From contig NZ_FTOV01000001.1 of the NCBI RefSeq assembly GCF_900156825.1, positions 703,219 to 767,218 on the forward strand: a DNA stretch of 64,000 bases, in the 5' to 3' direction. This DNA comes from Chryseobacterium gambrini (GTDB lineage Bacteria > Bacteroidota > Bacteroidia > Flavobacteriales > Weeksellaceae). The translations under genes were made by a program, and so were the position numbers. Positions 8,972 to 18,342 of the stretch are shown piece after piece (within the stretch, counting starts at the first letter, position 1; every line of letters begins with the position of its first letter). The notes under the pieces were generated by a model. That model was not told the origin of the DNA, searched no databases, and saw nothing but the letters and a program-made list of their open reading frames with translations.

Positions 8972-9721
8972 ATGTATATAGGATTTGAATTAAAAAAGTT
9001 TAATAAGAACTTCTTTGATTATTTTGATTATTACCTAAATATTGGAAATGAAATTTTTATAAAACATAAGAGAATAATACAAAAAACTTTAAATCAATTT
9101 GAAAAGAATGATGGAAGTTTAAACGGAGATAAAATGCAATCAAATTGGTTTCCCAAGATTAATACAGATGTTTTTCTTTGTCATTCTCATTCGGATAAAG
9201 ATTTAGTTATTGCATTTGCGGGATGGTTGAAAGATAATTTTGATCTTGAAGTATTTGTAGACTCTTGTATATGGGGATATTATAAAGATTTACAAAAATT
9301 AATTGATAATAGATACAGTAAAAATCCTCAAAGGGGACTTGATTATGATAACGTATTATTTGCAGCTAGCCATGTTAATATGATGCTCAATACAGCTTTA
9401 ATGCAGATGATAGATAATTGTGAATGTGTAATATTTATAAATACCCCAAATTCTGTTAAGCCAAATGAAGTTGTTAATAAGATAATTTCTCCTTGGATTT
9501 ACTCGGAATTAGCTATGACAAAGCTTATAACAAAGAAAAGTTTACAATCACATAGGGTTGACTATATAAACGAAAGTAAAGTTTTTTCAGAATTGCAGAT
9601 TGAATACAATTTAGATACAAAACATTTATGCGATTTATCTACTGGTGATTTATCTAGATGGGAAGGTATCAGCTTAAAGAAGTATAATGCCTTAGACTAT
9701 TTATATAAAATGAAAAGTTAG
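8972..9721 (+). CDS. TIR-like protein 6, paralogue of the operon's first gene (249 aa)
   Basis: A TIR-like protein with an N-terminal extension of about 65 residues, then DVFLCHSHSDKD at 66-77 and SPWIYSEL with the candidate catalytic Glu at 179. It matches the gene at 3916-4719 along almost its whole length, including SxxMxxxWFPK, VFVDSxxW, NTPNSxxxxEV and the final NALDxLY. The two copies therefore arose by duplication and now open and close the operon. It starts 3 bp after the membrane protein stop. A separate specificity for phage or partner is an inference. Confidence 0.82.
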   Translation: MYIGFELKKFNKNFFDYFDYYLNIGNEIFIKHKRIIQKTLNQFEKNDGSLNGDKMQSNWFPKINTDVFLCHSHSDKDLVIAFAGWLKDNFDLEVFVDSCIWGYYKDLQKLIDNRYSKNPQRGLDYDNVLFAASHVNMMLNTALMQMIDNCECVIFINTPNSVKPNEVVNKIISPWIYSELAMTKLITKKSLQSHRVDYINESKVFSELQIEYNLDTKHLCDLSTGDLSRWEGISLKKYNALDYLYKMKS

Positions 9722-9851
9722 CGAACTTAAAAAATAATAATCAACTAATCAAAAGGATTCTAATTTTTTTACGTGCAGCAATAAATACAATCTTTAATAC
9801 GCAAGTTCTCCAAGAGTGTTCGGAGCGCTATACGACGCAATTGGTAAGTAA

Positions 9852-9880
9852 TAAAAAAATCCTAACTATTAGTTAGGATT
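9852..9880 (-). terminator. Terminator shared by the XRE gene and the TIR operon
   Basis: A perfect 10-bp stem (AATCCTAACT with AGTTAGGATT) and a 3-base loop. On the minus strand it runs into seven T residues; the arm overlaps the end of the XRE gene. On the plus strand TTCTTC follows, so it may also stop the TIR operon. Confidence 0.7.
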
Positions 9881-10181
9881 TTCTTCTGTTATGATTTTTA
9901 AACTCTTTTTGCAATTGCATTATTTCAAGTTCAAGCTTTTTATAATCAGTCGTATTCAGTTTTGTAAATACAAACAATATATCAATTTTGAAAAAATTGC
10001 AGAATTTAACAATACTTTCTACTGTAGGATTTGTTTCTGCTCTCTCAATTCTACCTACCTGATTACTTGAAAGATTAATCTCATTTCCAAGTTGCAATTG
10101 CGAAAGTTTATTCTTTAGCCTATAAAATTGGAAGATTTTTCCAATTTGAAATTTTAAGTCATCTACTTCCCATATATACAT
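9873..10181 (-). CDS. XRE-family helix-turn-helix regulator (102 aa)
   Basis: A small DNA-binding protein of the Cro/C1 type. The helix-turn-helix covers about residues 10-70: a first helix KIFQFYRLKNKLSQ, then LQLGNEINLSSNQVGRIERAE, then a conserved TNPTVESIVKFCNFF segment. The remaining 30 residues are charged. It faces the TIR operon and ends 150 bp after it. Regulators of this kind often repress nearby defence or mobile genes; a link with the TIR operon is only suggested by position. The start is the first ATG of the frame. Confidence 0.85.
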   Translation of the reverse strand: MYIWEVDDLKFQIGKIFQFYRLKNKLSQLQLGNEINLSSNQVGRIERAETNPTVESIVKFCNFFKIDILFVFTKLNTTDYKKLELEIMQLQKEFKNHNRRKS

Positions 10182-10684
10182 TTAGTAAATTTTGGGCTTT
10201 CTTAGATTTTTCATAAACACATATATGTGTTATTGTTGTTTTTTTTACTATATTTGTAAAATAGGTTACAGAAAATGTAACTTTGCGATACTTCAGCGAA
10301 TAATAGAAGCTATTGCTTAGAATCTTGGTTTTGAAAACTGGCACTTTTTAGGGAAACAAGAGGATAAGTATTAAGCTCACGACCTAGGCGTGAGCTCTCT
10401 TATCTGTTTCCAAGGTATGCCAGTACCCCAAACCGGATATTGTAGAGTTCCACGCCGTTTTATTTCCTATGCAGTCCGCTATCTCTACAATTCTCTAAGC
10501 TGCTTTTACAAAATACAGTATCAGATTAAGACAGATACAATGGCAGCGCAACCATTACGGCTTTACAGCTTTCGCGGGACACAATTTTCATTCATATTAA
10601 TTTTTGGCTTGTATGGGCAGGGAGCTTTGTATGAAAGATTTCCAACGCTTCTTCCTATGCGGTCATAAAACCTAACAAAAACGA
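10182..10684 (+). promoter_or_regulatory. Long leader with strong inverted repeats before the SusCD-type locus
   Basis: No convincing gene lies in this 500-bp stretch. A three-part hairpin occupies 10352-10411: GGAAACA pairs with TGTTTCC, GATAAG with CTTATC, and AGCTCACG with CGTGAGCT (21 bp in all, loop of 7). A further pair TTGTAGAG (10440-10447) and CTCTACAA (10483-10490) closes a second arm. An open frame from GTG 10390 to 10668 runs through it but overlaps the hairpins and has no recognised domain. Composition changes here from AT-rich to GC-richer. It could be a structured leader RNA, an element end or an oriT-like site. Confidence 0.4.
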
Positions 10685-11215
10685 TTGAAAAATAAAAGGA
10701 TAGACTTTGAAGCCCGGTTTTGGTCCGGCAGCAGGAAACATTCCGGGGTAAAACTTATTGAATCCTTCTTCCATTTTAACGACCTGGTCACTGCCAAACA
10801 GATGCTCAACAACATTATGGTCTACGCCGGGAAAAAGAAGATGTCGATCAATGAGGATTCTTCCGCGATCTTCCACTTTCATCAGGTCTTGCGATCTTTT
10901 GTACGAGCCTGCTATGCAATCAGGATGAAGGATTTGACTAGGGAAATGAATACTAATCCGGAAAAAAATTTTCCACTGATCCAGGCTTCTCTTTCGGATA
11001 AAGAGTATCTAAATCCGACTTTGGTATTTAAAAACGCTTTTGCAGAATATAGCATCAAGGATTTCGACTACTATATAGCTATTGCAGTCTATTTCTCAAT
11101 GGGAGTCTTCAAAAATGCTGAGGAAAGCAGCCTTATCAGCCCTTACATCCATCTTACCAAAATGCTGGATGCGGCACATCTTATACTCGAAAGAAGAATC
11201 CAAAAGAATCAATAA
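10685..11215 (+). CDS. Conserved-looking protein of unknown function (176 aa)
   Basis: The frame is open for 176 codons with coding-like composition that matches the GC-richer block after it. No ATG is present near the 5' end of the frame, so a TTG at 10685 is assumed; translation could start a little later. It is soluble, mostly helical by eye, rich in aromatic residues, with no signal peptide and no recognised motif. It precedes the TlpA-SusC-SusD genes in the same direction and may belong to that locus. I do not recognise the family. Confidence 0.6.
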   Translation: MKNKRIDFEARFWSGSRKHSGVKLIESFFHFNDLVTAKQMLNNIMVYAGKKKMSINEDSSAIFHFHQVLRSFVRACYAIRMKDLTREMNTNPEKNFPLIQASLSDKEYLNPTLVFKNAFAEYSIKDFDYYIAIAVYFSMGVFKNAEESSLISPYIHLTKMLDAAHLILERRIQKNQ

Positions 11216-11282
11216 CCATTAAAAGTAAACTCAGAGAATGGAAAACAGTACTTAAAAATATCCCCACCACAATAAAAAAGCC

Positions 11283-11315
11283 CTTTCCGCAAAAGTTTGG
11301 CGACCAAACGGAAAG
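11283..11315 (+). other. Hairpin between the unknown gene and the thioredoxin gene
   Basis: CTTTCC pairs with GGAAAG and, inside it, GTTTGG pairs with CCAAAC (loop CGA, a one-sided bulge). No T-run follows on the plus strand, so it is a weak terminator at best; it could be an RNA-stability or leader element for the TlpA-SusC-SusD transcript. Confidence 0.35.
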
Positions 11316-11358
11316 AGCATAATCAGTTTTAATAATTATTAAAAACCTATTCAAAAGT

Positions 11359-12651
11359 ATGAAAAATATCTTTTGCAGGGGAATCCTATGCCTTGTTATA
11401 GTGGTGTATGGATATACCTCTGCACAGAATAAGCCCCTGAAAAAAGGCAACACCGTTCCGGAAAGTTTCTATACAAAACGATTTGAGGCTGTTAACACCT
11501 CACAGAATTCCATCAGCTTTTCAAAAGACAGAAATAAACTCATCCTCATCGACTTCTGGGCGACTTGGTGCAGCAGCTGCCTGGCCAACTTTCCGAAAAT
11601 GGAAGCCCTACAACAGCAGTTCGCTGACCGGATCTCCATTGTAGCCGTTACCGACCAAAACCGGACTGTGCTGGAAAAATTCTTTTCCTCAGCCAATGGA
11701 AAGCGCTATGTCGGGATGTCTTCTGTAACAGGTGATCAATTCCTCCACCAGCTTTTCCCACACAAAGGCGTGCCTTATATAGTATGGATCAAAGATGGCA
11801 AGGTACTCAACACCACCGATGCCGAACAGGTGACGGAAAAAACCATCAGCGAGGTCTTGGGAGGTCAACAATCATCTCTACAGACCGTTGTCCAGATCGA
11901 TAAGACCCGTCCACTAATGCTATCCGAAAGCTATGATGCAGAAAAGAACACCCAGCTATCAGCCTATTCCTTTCTGTCAAAAGGCAGGATCCGGTCTCTG
12001 GATTATGGTACCTGGTTTCACAGGGACAAAGGTAAAACCTACGGCAGGCAGTTTACCAATCTTTCCCTGATGGAAATTTACAGTGCTTTGGGCGATGAAC
12101 TTTTTGAACTTCGGGGAGAACATTTCAGTACCAAAAGGATCATCAACAGAATTAGAAAACCTGAAGAGATCGATTTCAAAACCACAGTTCCCGAAGCAGA
12201 AACCGATTCCAAATTATATAGTATCGATTTTATAGTCCCTAAGACACAGGCCGATTCCCTGTATGACAGAATGCTCAGGTTCATCAATGATAATACCGCC
12301 TTCAGCGCATCCCTTGAAAGGAGATTGACCAGATGCCTTGTACTCAAACGCATTTCCGACACCGACAAAATGGGAAGTAAAGGCGGAGCATTCCGGGATA
12401 ACTTTTTCGGTCAGCCTTCAGAGCTGAACAATGCCCCTTTGGAATATCTGATCTCCGCCCTTAATGCCAATAGCGATCTAACGCCGCTTCCCGTGATCGA
12501 TGAGACTGGCTACAGGGGAAAAGTGGACCTGTGGTTTTCCAGGATAAATGACTTCGCAGGCTTTCAAAAAGAACTGGTCGGATATGGTCTAGTACTGGAA
12601 GAATCGGAACGTCCCCTCCTGATGTTTATCATCAAAGACAAACAACCTTAA
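11359..12651 (+). CDS. TlpA-like thioredoxin-fold protein, exported (430 aa)
   Basis: A signal peptide of about 22 residues (hydrophobic ILCLVIVVYGYTSA, then QN) points to the periplasm or envelope. Residues about 45-165 form a thioredoxin-like domain of the TlpA/ResA type with the active site WCSSC after LILIDFWAT, and a cis-Pro-like GVPYIV later. The C-terminal 250 residues are unassigned and are typical of long Bacteroidetes TlpA proteins. TlpA proteins reduce or rearrange disulfides. It lies 12 bp before the SusC gene, and a MauE-like membrane protein nearby could be its electron partner (inference). Confidence 0.88.
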   Translation: MKNIFCRGILCLVIVVYGYTSAQNKPLKKGNTVPESFYTKRFEAVNTSQNSISFSKDRNKLILIDFWATWCSSCLANFPKMEALQQQFADRISIVAVTDQNRTVLEKFFSSANGKRYVGMSSVTGDQFLHQLFPHKGVPYIVWIKDGKVLNTTDAEQVTEKTISEVLGGQQSSLQTVVQIDKTRPLMLSESYDAEKNTQLSAYSFLSKGRIRSLDYGTWFHRDKGKTYGRQFTNLSLMEIYSALGDELFELRGEHFSTKRIINRIRKPEEIDFKTTVPEAETDSKLYSIDFIVPKTQADSLYDRMLRFINDNTAFSASLERRLTRCLVLKRISDTDKMGSKGGAFRDNFFGQPSELNNAPLEYLISALNANSDLTPLPVIDETGYRGKVDLWFSRINDFAGFQKELVGYGLVLEESERPLLMFIIKDKQP

Positions 12652-12663
12652 ATATAAAATGTT

Positions 12664-15600
12664 ATGAAGAAAACTTTAATCTTTCCCCTGTTGGGCTTCA
12701 GTATTTGTGCGATGGCACAGCAGCGGATTCAGGGCGTAGTAACCGACACTACAACCTCAAAACCGATTCCGGGTGTCAGGGTAAGTATTGCTGATGCAAA
12801 AACAACAACGCTCACAGATAAAGACGGGCAGTTCAATCTGATGGTTGAAAATGGGGCTTCCCATACGGTGACCATAACATTTTCTGGAAAAGGTTTCCAG
12901 AACCGGGAATTGAAGCTCGTCCTCCCTTTGCAGAAACCGCTGAACATACTGCTTTCGCCCAAAGTGACCGATATACAGGAAGTGGTCATCTCAACCGGCT
13001 ATCAGAAGATCCCTAAAGAAAGAAGCACCGGCTCCTTTTCCTCAGCGGATAACAAACTCCTGCAGCAGCAGATCACCACCAATATCATAGACCGTCTGCC
13101 AGCCATACTGAGTGGTCTGAGTGTCAGCACAGGCTTATCTGAAAGCGGTCAGTTGATGATCCGGGGGCTCAGCACTTTTCAGGGACCCAGAAACCCACTG
13201 ATCATTCTCGACAATTTTCCCTACGAGGGAGACCTTGGCCGCCTCAATCCGAATATGGTCGAGAGCATTACCGTACTGAAAGATGCCGCTGCATCAAGCA
13301 TCTGGGGAGCAAGGGCCGCCAACGGGGTTATCGTGATCACCACGAAGGGATCAAAATTCAATCAGCCGCACTCTGTTGAATTTACAGCCAATACCACCCT
13401 CAGTTCCAAACCGGATCTTGGCTATAGCAGGCAGATGTCAAGCTCAGATTTTATTGATGTGGAAATGCAGCTTTTCAAAAATGGCTATTATAACAGCGAT
13501 ATCAATTCACCCGGCCATCCGGTGCTTACCCCTGTTGTGGATATCCTCAATAAAGAACAGCAGGGATTGCTCCTCCACGATGAGGCGATGAAACAGATAG
13601 ACCGACTGCGTACGATCGACGTGCGTGACCAATACCGGAAATATATGTACCAGCCGATGGAAAACAGGCAGTATGCCCTCAATCTTTCAGGAAGCGCCCA
13701 AAGATTATCCTGGACCTCTTTTATAGGCTATGATGACAATTCCAGAAATCTGGGTGAGAAGTATCAGCGGCTGAACACAAGATTTCAGAATGTATGGAAA
13801 CCCACAGACAAACTGACGCTGACCACAGGTGTATATTTTACCAATACCCGATTTACGAGCGGGCGAAGTGCCTACAATACCATTACGATGAAAGGGAACT
13901 GGAAGATTCCCTATATTGAATTTGCAGATGCCCAGGGAAATCCTCTGGTGGTCAATTCCATCTTTGACCAGAACTATAAGAACAGCCTTCAGGGCAGTGG
14001 TCTCCTGGATTGTAACTACTATCCGCTGACCGACTGGCAGCATAACGTCACCCATAATGATACCAATGAGATCATCATCAATGCCGGGATTAATTACAAG
14101 ATCATCAAGGGGCTTGATGCCGATGTCAAATATCAATACCAGCGCGTGAATGGGCAAAGCTCAAACCTTTGGGATAAGGACAGCTACGAAGCAAGATACC
14201 TGATCAACAGCTTTGCACAGAAAGATCCTGACGGGAGCATCAGGTTCATCATTCCCAAAGGCGGTATCCTGAACAAGGGTAACACCCAGGCGGCGATCAA
14301 TAATCTCCGGGGACAGCTTAACTATGACAGGACATCCGGCAGGCATAATATCTCGGCGATCGCCGGCGGTGAGGTACGGGAGACCATCACCAACTATGAA
14401 ACGAACCGTTATTATGGCTACAACCCAAATGATATGTCCTTCGGGGTGGTTGATCTTACCCAGCAATATCCGCATTTTGTCACGGGGGAAAATAACTTTA
14501 TTGAAAATAGCAGATCTTTGAGGAGAACCGCACTCAATTTTCTGTCCTTTTATGCCAATGCTGCCTACACATTTGATAAACGCTATGTGGTCTCCGGGAG
14601 TGTCCGCAGGGATGCGAGCAACCTGTTCGGTCTCAAGACCAATGAACAATGGAATCCGTTCTGGTCAGCAGGCTTAGCCTGGAACGTGTCGAACGAAAAA
14701 TTTTACAGGCTGAACTGGCTTCCCAATATCAAACTACGAGGTTCTTACGGCTTCAACGGCAATATCGATCCTGCTATGGTAGCAGTGACCACGATCGCCT
14801 ATGACCCGGAAGTTTCCGTATATACAGGTGGACCGACAGCAAGGATCGACCAGTACTTCAATCCTAAGCTGCGATGGGAAATGATGAGGATGATCAATGT
14901 GGGCCTTGATTTTTCCACAAAGAATGACCGGATCTCCGGCTCTGTGGAGTTCTATACCAAAAAAGGAAGTAATCTGTTCGGACAGGCACCTATCGATTAT
15001 ACCACCGGCATCACGACCATGCTGTGGAATGTGGCGGGAATGAAAGGAAACGGAATGGATGTGGTGCTCAAAACAAAAATTGTGGACAGGCAATTTAAAT
15101 GGAACAGCACCATTAATTTCAGCACTTATAAGGATAAAGTGACCGATTATTACCTTCCGACAACTTTTGCCGGTGACTTTGTGACCCAGGCGGGTTCTAC
15201 GGCTCCTGTTTCAGGTGTTGACGGAATGCCGGTCTATGCGGTATTTGCTTACAAATGGGCAGGGCTCGATCCGCAGACAAGAGACCCCCGAGGTTACCTG
15301 AACGGTGAAGTCAGTAAAGACTATACCGAGATCATTGCTTCGGACAAAGGCATCGAGGATCTTCAGTATTTTGGTTCTGCTATTCCGACTAACTTTGGTT
15401 CATTCATTAATTCATTCGGTTATAAACAATTCAGTCTGGATGTTGGAATTACCTATAAGTTTGGGTATTGGTTCAGACGAAGCTCCATCAACTATACCAG
15501 TCTGATGAGCAGCCGGGACGGGCATAGTGATTATTCCCAAAGATGGCAGAAACCGGGTGATGAACTTTTCACTGATGTTCCTTCAAACACCTACACGGCC

Positions 15601-15873
15601 AATTCTGCCAGGGATACATTTTACAGCGGCTCATCAGTATTGGTAGAGAAAGGAGACCACATACGCCTGCAATATGTCAACTTCGGATATCAGCTCAATG
15701 CATCCCAGCTGACGGGATTTCCTCTAAAAAGCCTGAACCTTTATTGCTCGGTGAGCAATCTTGGGATCCTCTGGAAGGCCAATAAGGCAGGAATTGACCC
15801 CGACTACAACTGGGGAACCTATTCATTGAAGCCTGTCACCACATATTCACTGGGATTGCGGGCTCAATTTTAA
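12664..15873 (+). CDS. SusC/RagA family TonB-linked outer-membrane transporter (1069 aa)
   Basis: Order of parts: signal peptide (to about AMA at 17-19), carboxypeptidase-regulatory-like beta sandwich (RIQGVVTD to about residue 100), TonB box region near VVISTGYQ, plug domain with RLPAILSGLSV, IRGLST and VLKDAAASSIWGARAANGVIVITTK, then a long beta-barrel ending in an aromatic C-terminus (LRAQF). Length is normal for the family. SusC proteins import large ligands (glycans, peptides) with a SusD lid and TonB energy. The SusD partner directly downstream is frameshifted, so the pair may be non-functional. No glycan enzyme is nearby; the substrate is unknown. Confidence 0.96.
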   Translation: MKKTLIFPLLGFSICAMAQQRIQGVVTDTTTSKPIPGVRVSIADAKTTTLTDKDGQFNLMVENGASHTVTITFSGKGFQNRELKLVLPLQKPLNILLSPKVTDIQEVVISTGYQKIPKERSTGSFSSADNKLLQQQITTNIIDRLPAILSGLSVSTGLSESGQLMIRGLSTFQGPRNPLIILDNFPYEGDLGRLNPNMVESITVLKDAAASSIWGARAANGVIVITTKGSKFNQPHSVEFTANTTLSSKPDLGYSRQMSSSDFIDVEMQLFKNGYYNSDINSPGHPVLTPVVDILNKEQQGLLLHDEAMKQIDRLRTIDVRDQYRKYMYQPMENRQYALNLSGSAQRLSWTSFIGYDDNSRNLGEKYQRLNTRFQNVWKPTDKLTLTTGVYFTNTRFTSGRSAYNTITMKGNWKIPYIEFADAQGNPLVVNSIFDQNYKNSLQGSGLLDCNYYPLTDWQHNVTHNDTNEIIINAGINYKIIKGLDADVKYQYQRVNGQSSNLWDKDSYEARYLINSFAQKDPDGSIRFIIPKGGILNKGNTQAAINNLRGQLNYDRTSGRHNISAIAGGEVRETITNYETNRYYGYNPNDMSFGVVDLTQQYPHFVTGENNFIENSRSLRRTALNFLSFYANAAYTFDKRYVVSGSVRRDASNLFGLKTNEQWNPFWSAGLAWNVSNEKFYRLNWLPNIKLRGSYGFNGNIDPAMVAVTTIAYDPEVSVYTGGPTARIDQYFNPKLRWEMMRMINVGLDFSTKNDRISGSVEFYTKKGSNLFGQAPIDYTTGITTMLWNVAGMKGNGMDVVLKTKIVDRQFKWNSTINFSTYKDKVTDYYLPTTFAGDFVTQAGSTAPVSGVDGMPVYAVFAYKWAGLDPQTRDPRGYLNGEVSKDYTEIIASDKGIEDLQYFGSAIPTNFGSFINSFGYKQFSLDVGITYKFGYWFRRSSINYTSLMSSRDGHSDYSQRWQKPGDELFTDVPSNTYTANSARDTFYSGSSVLVEKGDHIRLQYVNFGYQLNASQLTGFPLKSLNLYCSVSNLGILWKANKAGIDPDYNWGTYSLKPVTTYSLGLRAQF

Positions 15874-15915
15874 AACAGCATTAAGCAAGTATTAGTAAAA
15901 AACAACATTAATATT

Positions 15916-17261
15916 ATGAGAAACAAAACAATAATAATCGTTCTTTCAGTCTTATGCTTATCATCCGCCATCGGATGCTCAGATTTTCTGGAAGAAAAAT
16001 CGGACAGCCGGTTGGTCACGCCTGAAACCCTGGAGGACAATCAGGCACTTTTAGACCGCATCTCAAATCTGCTGGGTGGTAACAGTATCAGTGCTGAAAT
16101 TTCGTCTGATGACATCTACATTACAGACAGTGATTATAATGGCTCAGCTATGAGCCTGATAAACGGTTGTACACCTGGCAGCCTAACCTGGTATCAAGGT
16201 CAAGCGGTAACGACTGGGAGAGTTGCTTTTACAGGATCAACATCTGTAATACGGTTCTGAATAACCTTCAACAGTATCACATAGGCAATTCAGGAAATGT
16301 AGAAGGACAAGCCCTGGCGATCCGTGCGTCCATCTATCTGGAAGCAGCCCAGATCTGGTGTCTGGCATACAATAAGACTAATGCCGGCAACGACCTTGGA
16401 CTGCCTCTTCGGCTGGATCCCGATGTTAACCAGCCATCTGTACGATCTTCCTTATCGCAGACCTATGACCGGATATTGACAGACCTCCATACGGCGGTTT
16501 CCCTTCTTCCTGATAAGCAGGTGTCGGTTACCAGGGCTTCAAAGGCTACGGCTTTAGGCCTGCTTGCAAGGACTTATCTGTATATGGGAGATTATGCCAA
16601 TGCATTGCAATATGCCGATCAGGCGCTGGCAATTGACGGTGAGCTGTTGGATTTTAATTCTCTAAACAGCGGCGACTCTTATTCCATCAAAGAAATGAAC
16701 GTGGAAGTGCTACTTCCCACAACAATTGCCTATTCGCCCATATTGTCCGGAAATAATGCCAAAATCACACAGTCCTTTTATGATTCCTATGATAATAATG
16801 ATCTAAGAAAAAGTATTTTTTTCAGAACTAATTCCGCTGGCTTCATTCTTTTTAAAGGCAATTATTCCGGGACTTCCCAACGCTCATCGGTATTGGCGAA
16901 GGATGAATTATACCTGATCGCTGCGGAAAGTGCCGCACAGCTGAATGAGCTTGACAAAGCGATGGAAAGACTCAACGGACTATTGGTGAAAAGGTGGAAG
17001 AGCGGAACATTTACTGATTTTACAGCGTCTGATAAATCAACATCTCTTGAGCTGATACAAAATGAAAGGAGAAAGGAATTGCTTCTGCGAGGGCTGCGGT
17101 GGGCGGACCTGAAACGCTATAACCGCGACGGTGCCAATATCAGTCTTAGCAGAACTGTTGCAGGACAGACTTACACTTTAGCTCCCAAGGACCTGCGGTA
17201 TGCCATCGCTATACCCGAGGATATTATAAAACAGACCGGGATGCCACAAAATCCCAGATAA
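15916..17261 (+). pseudogene. SusD/RagB family lipoprotein, frameshifted
   Basis: The first frame (15916 to about 16148) gives a lipoprotein signal with lipobox SAIGC and the SusD start SDFLEEKSDSRLVTP. The second frame (from about 16149 to 17261) continues with YEPDKRLYTWQPN and the TPR-like SusD body to the normal C-terminus. Joined, they give about 448 residues, a normal SusD length. One missing base near 16148 explains the break: reading passes from frame 1 to frame 3. SusD normally caps the SusC pore and binds ligand. It may be a true pseudogene or a sequencing error. Confidence 0.88.
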
Positions 17262-17293
17262 AAAATGAGGGCTGTCCGTTCGGACAGCCCTCA
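17260..17293 (-). terminator. Perfect 13-bp hairpin terminator between SusD and the DUF6520 gene
   Basis: TGAGGGCTGTCCG pairs with CGGACAGCCCTCA around a two-base loop (17266-17293). On the minus strand it is followed by six T residues, so it ends the DUF6520 transcript; it also lies just after the SusD stop and may serve both strands. Confidence 0.85.
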
Positions 17294-17311
17294 CTTATAA
17301 AATGGTAAGAT

Positions 17312-17635
17312 TTAAGGCGCCAGTTTTCTCTGAACGGCAATTCCTAAAACCTGCGAATTGGTTTTGGATCCCAATACCGAACTCAGTGAGCTTCCTTCCG
17401 GTACAATTACCTTACAAGGTCTGTCACCGGATGTCACGCAACCTGCGCTTCCACTTGCCGAATTGGTCCAGTTGGCGGTGTTATGGAAAGCGCCTTCATT
17501 CATATCTTCACTAATGTAGTAAAATGTCTGATCGGCCGCTTTTTTCTCCATCACTTTGAAGGACATCACAGCCCCTGAGAATATCACGGCAGCAATCGCT
17601 ACCGCATTGGCTTTCAAAATTTGATTAAGTTTCAT
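17312..17635 (-). CDS. DUF6520-like small exported protein (107 aa)
   Basis: A small protein with an N-terminal hydrophobic signal (AVAIAAVIFSGAVMSF) and a C-terminal part with paired cysteines (CVTSGDRPCKV). This layout fits the DUF6520 family of Bacteroidetes, which often occurs in several copies beside TlpA, MauE and SusCD genes; its function is unknown. The ATG at 17635 is preferred over one eight codons upstream because the signal peptide then begins normally (MKLNQIL). It ends in a strong terminator. Confidence 0.7.
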   Translation of the reverse strand: MKLNQILKANAVAIAAVIFSGAVMSFKVMEKKAADQTFYYISEDMNEGAFHNTANWTNSASGSAGCVTSGDRPCKVIVPEGSSLSSVLGSKTNSQVLGIAVQRKLAP

Positions 17636-17913
17636 AGTTCCGGTCTTTTTATACATCAAAAAAGATTACCATAAAAACTTTAGAAATCTGCCTGGGAATT
17701 ATGGTCGAACCGGTAAGAATTACTCATTGTACCCATAGTTTTAAAAACTTGCCGTACCATTATACCGCATTCTTTGTATTCCCGGACAAATTGTGGTTAG
17801 TAAATACATTAAAAATTGTAGGTTGTTAAACAGCTTTCGGCTGTCTAATTTTAAGGTTGAACATTAATAGCAAATCAGTCATAATCATCCGTAAGCAAAC
17901 TACGGTAACATAC

Positions 17914-18342
17914 TTAGTCAGCAGGCCTGCTGTATCTTAGATTTAAACCTAAAGCAATAGAAGAAAGGATGACACAGCCAATATTGAAATACAGATGCTG
18001 ATGCCAGCTCATTTTCTCCAAAATTCCGCCGCAGGAGCATGGTAGATTTTTACTTTTACTTAGTAGTAAAGCAATATATATGGTGAAGATGAGCATCAAA
18101 ATTAAACAACCAATCAGTCCTATAGTTCTGGTTTTCCGGTAGCATAACAATCCTGCTATAATAACTTCGACAATGATTATCGTGTAAGGCAGGAATTGCG
18201 AGAATCCATTCAACAATGGTGATGCTGAAATCTGAACCTGGAAATTCTCAAAATCCAATACCTTACTAATAGCTGCATAGCAGAAGAGAATAACAAAGAA
18301 AATGCTTACCGAAAATGGTATTATTTTTTTTAAATATTTCAC
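17914..18342 (-). CDS. MauE/DoxX-like redox-associated membrane protein (142 aa)
   Basis: Four membrane helices are visible: about 8-28, 48-67, 73-92 and 114-134. A cysteine pair LPCSCGG lies in the loop before the last helix. This is the pattern of MauE-type proteins, which pass electrons across the membrane to thioredoxin-like partners. The nearby TlpA-like protein is a reasonable partner. It is transcribed away from the TPR-AraC regulator, 250 bp upstream of the DUF6520 start in the same direction. Confidence 0.8.
   Translation of the reverse strand: MKYLKKIIPFSVSIFFVILFCYAAISKVLDFENFQVQISASPLLNGFSQFLPYTIIIVEVIIAGLLCYRKTRTIGLIGCLILMLIFTIYIALLLSKSKNLPCSCGGILEKMSWHQHLYFNIGCVILSSIALGLNLRYSRPAD

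Noticed and set aside
3916..9721. Standard Thoeris system
   Set aside because: No SIR2-SLOG ThsA is present in the window; only the TIR sensors and a separate SLOG match, so the standard name was not used.
10390..10668. 92-codon plus-strand frame
   Set aside because: It overlaps strong hairpins, starts with GTG, and has no domain; better read as part of a leader region.
10655..10882. 75-codon minus-strand frame opposite the unknown 176-aa gene
   Set aside because: Antisense shadow of the plus-strand gene, which has the better codon pattern.
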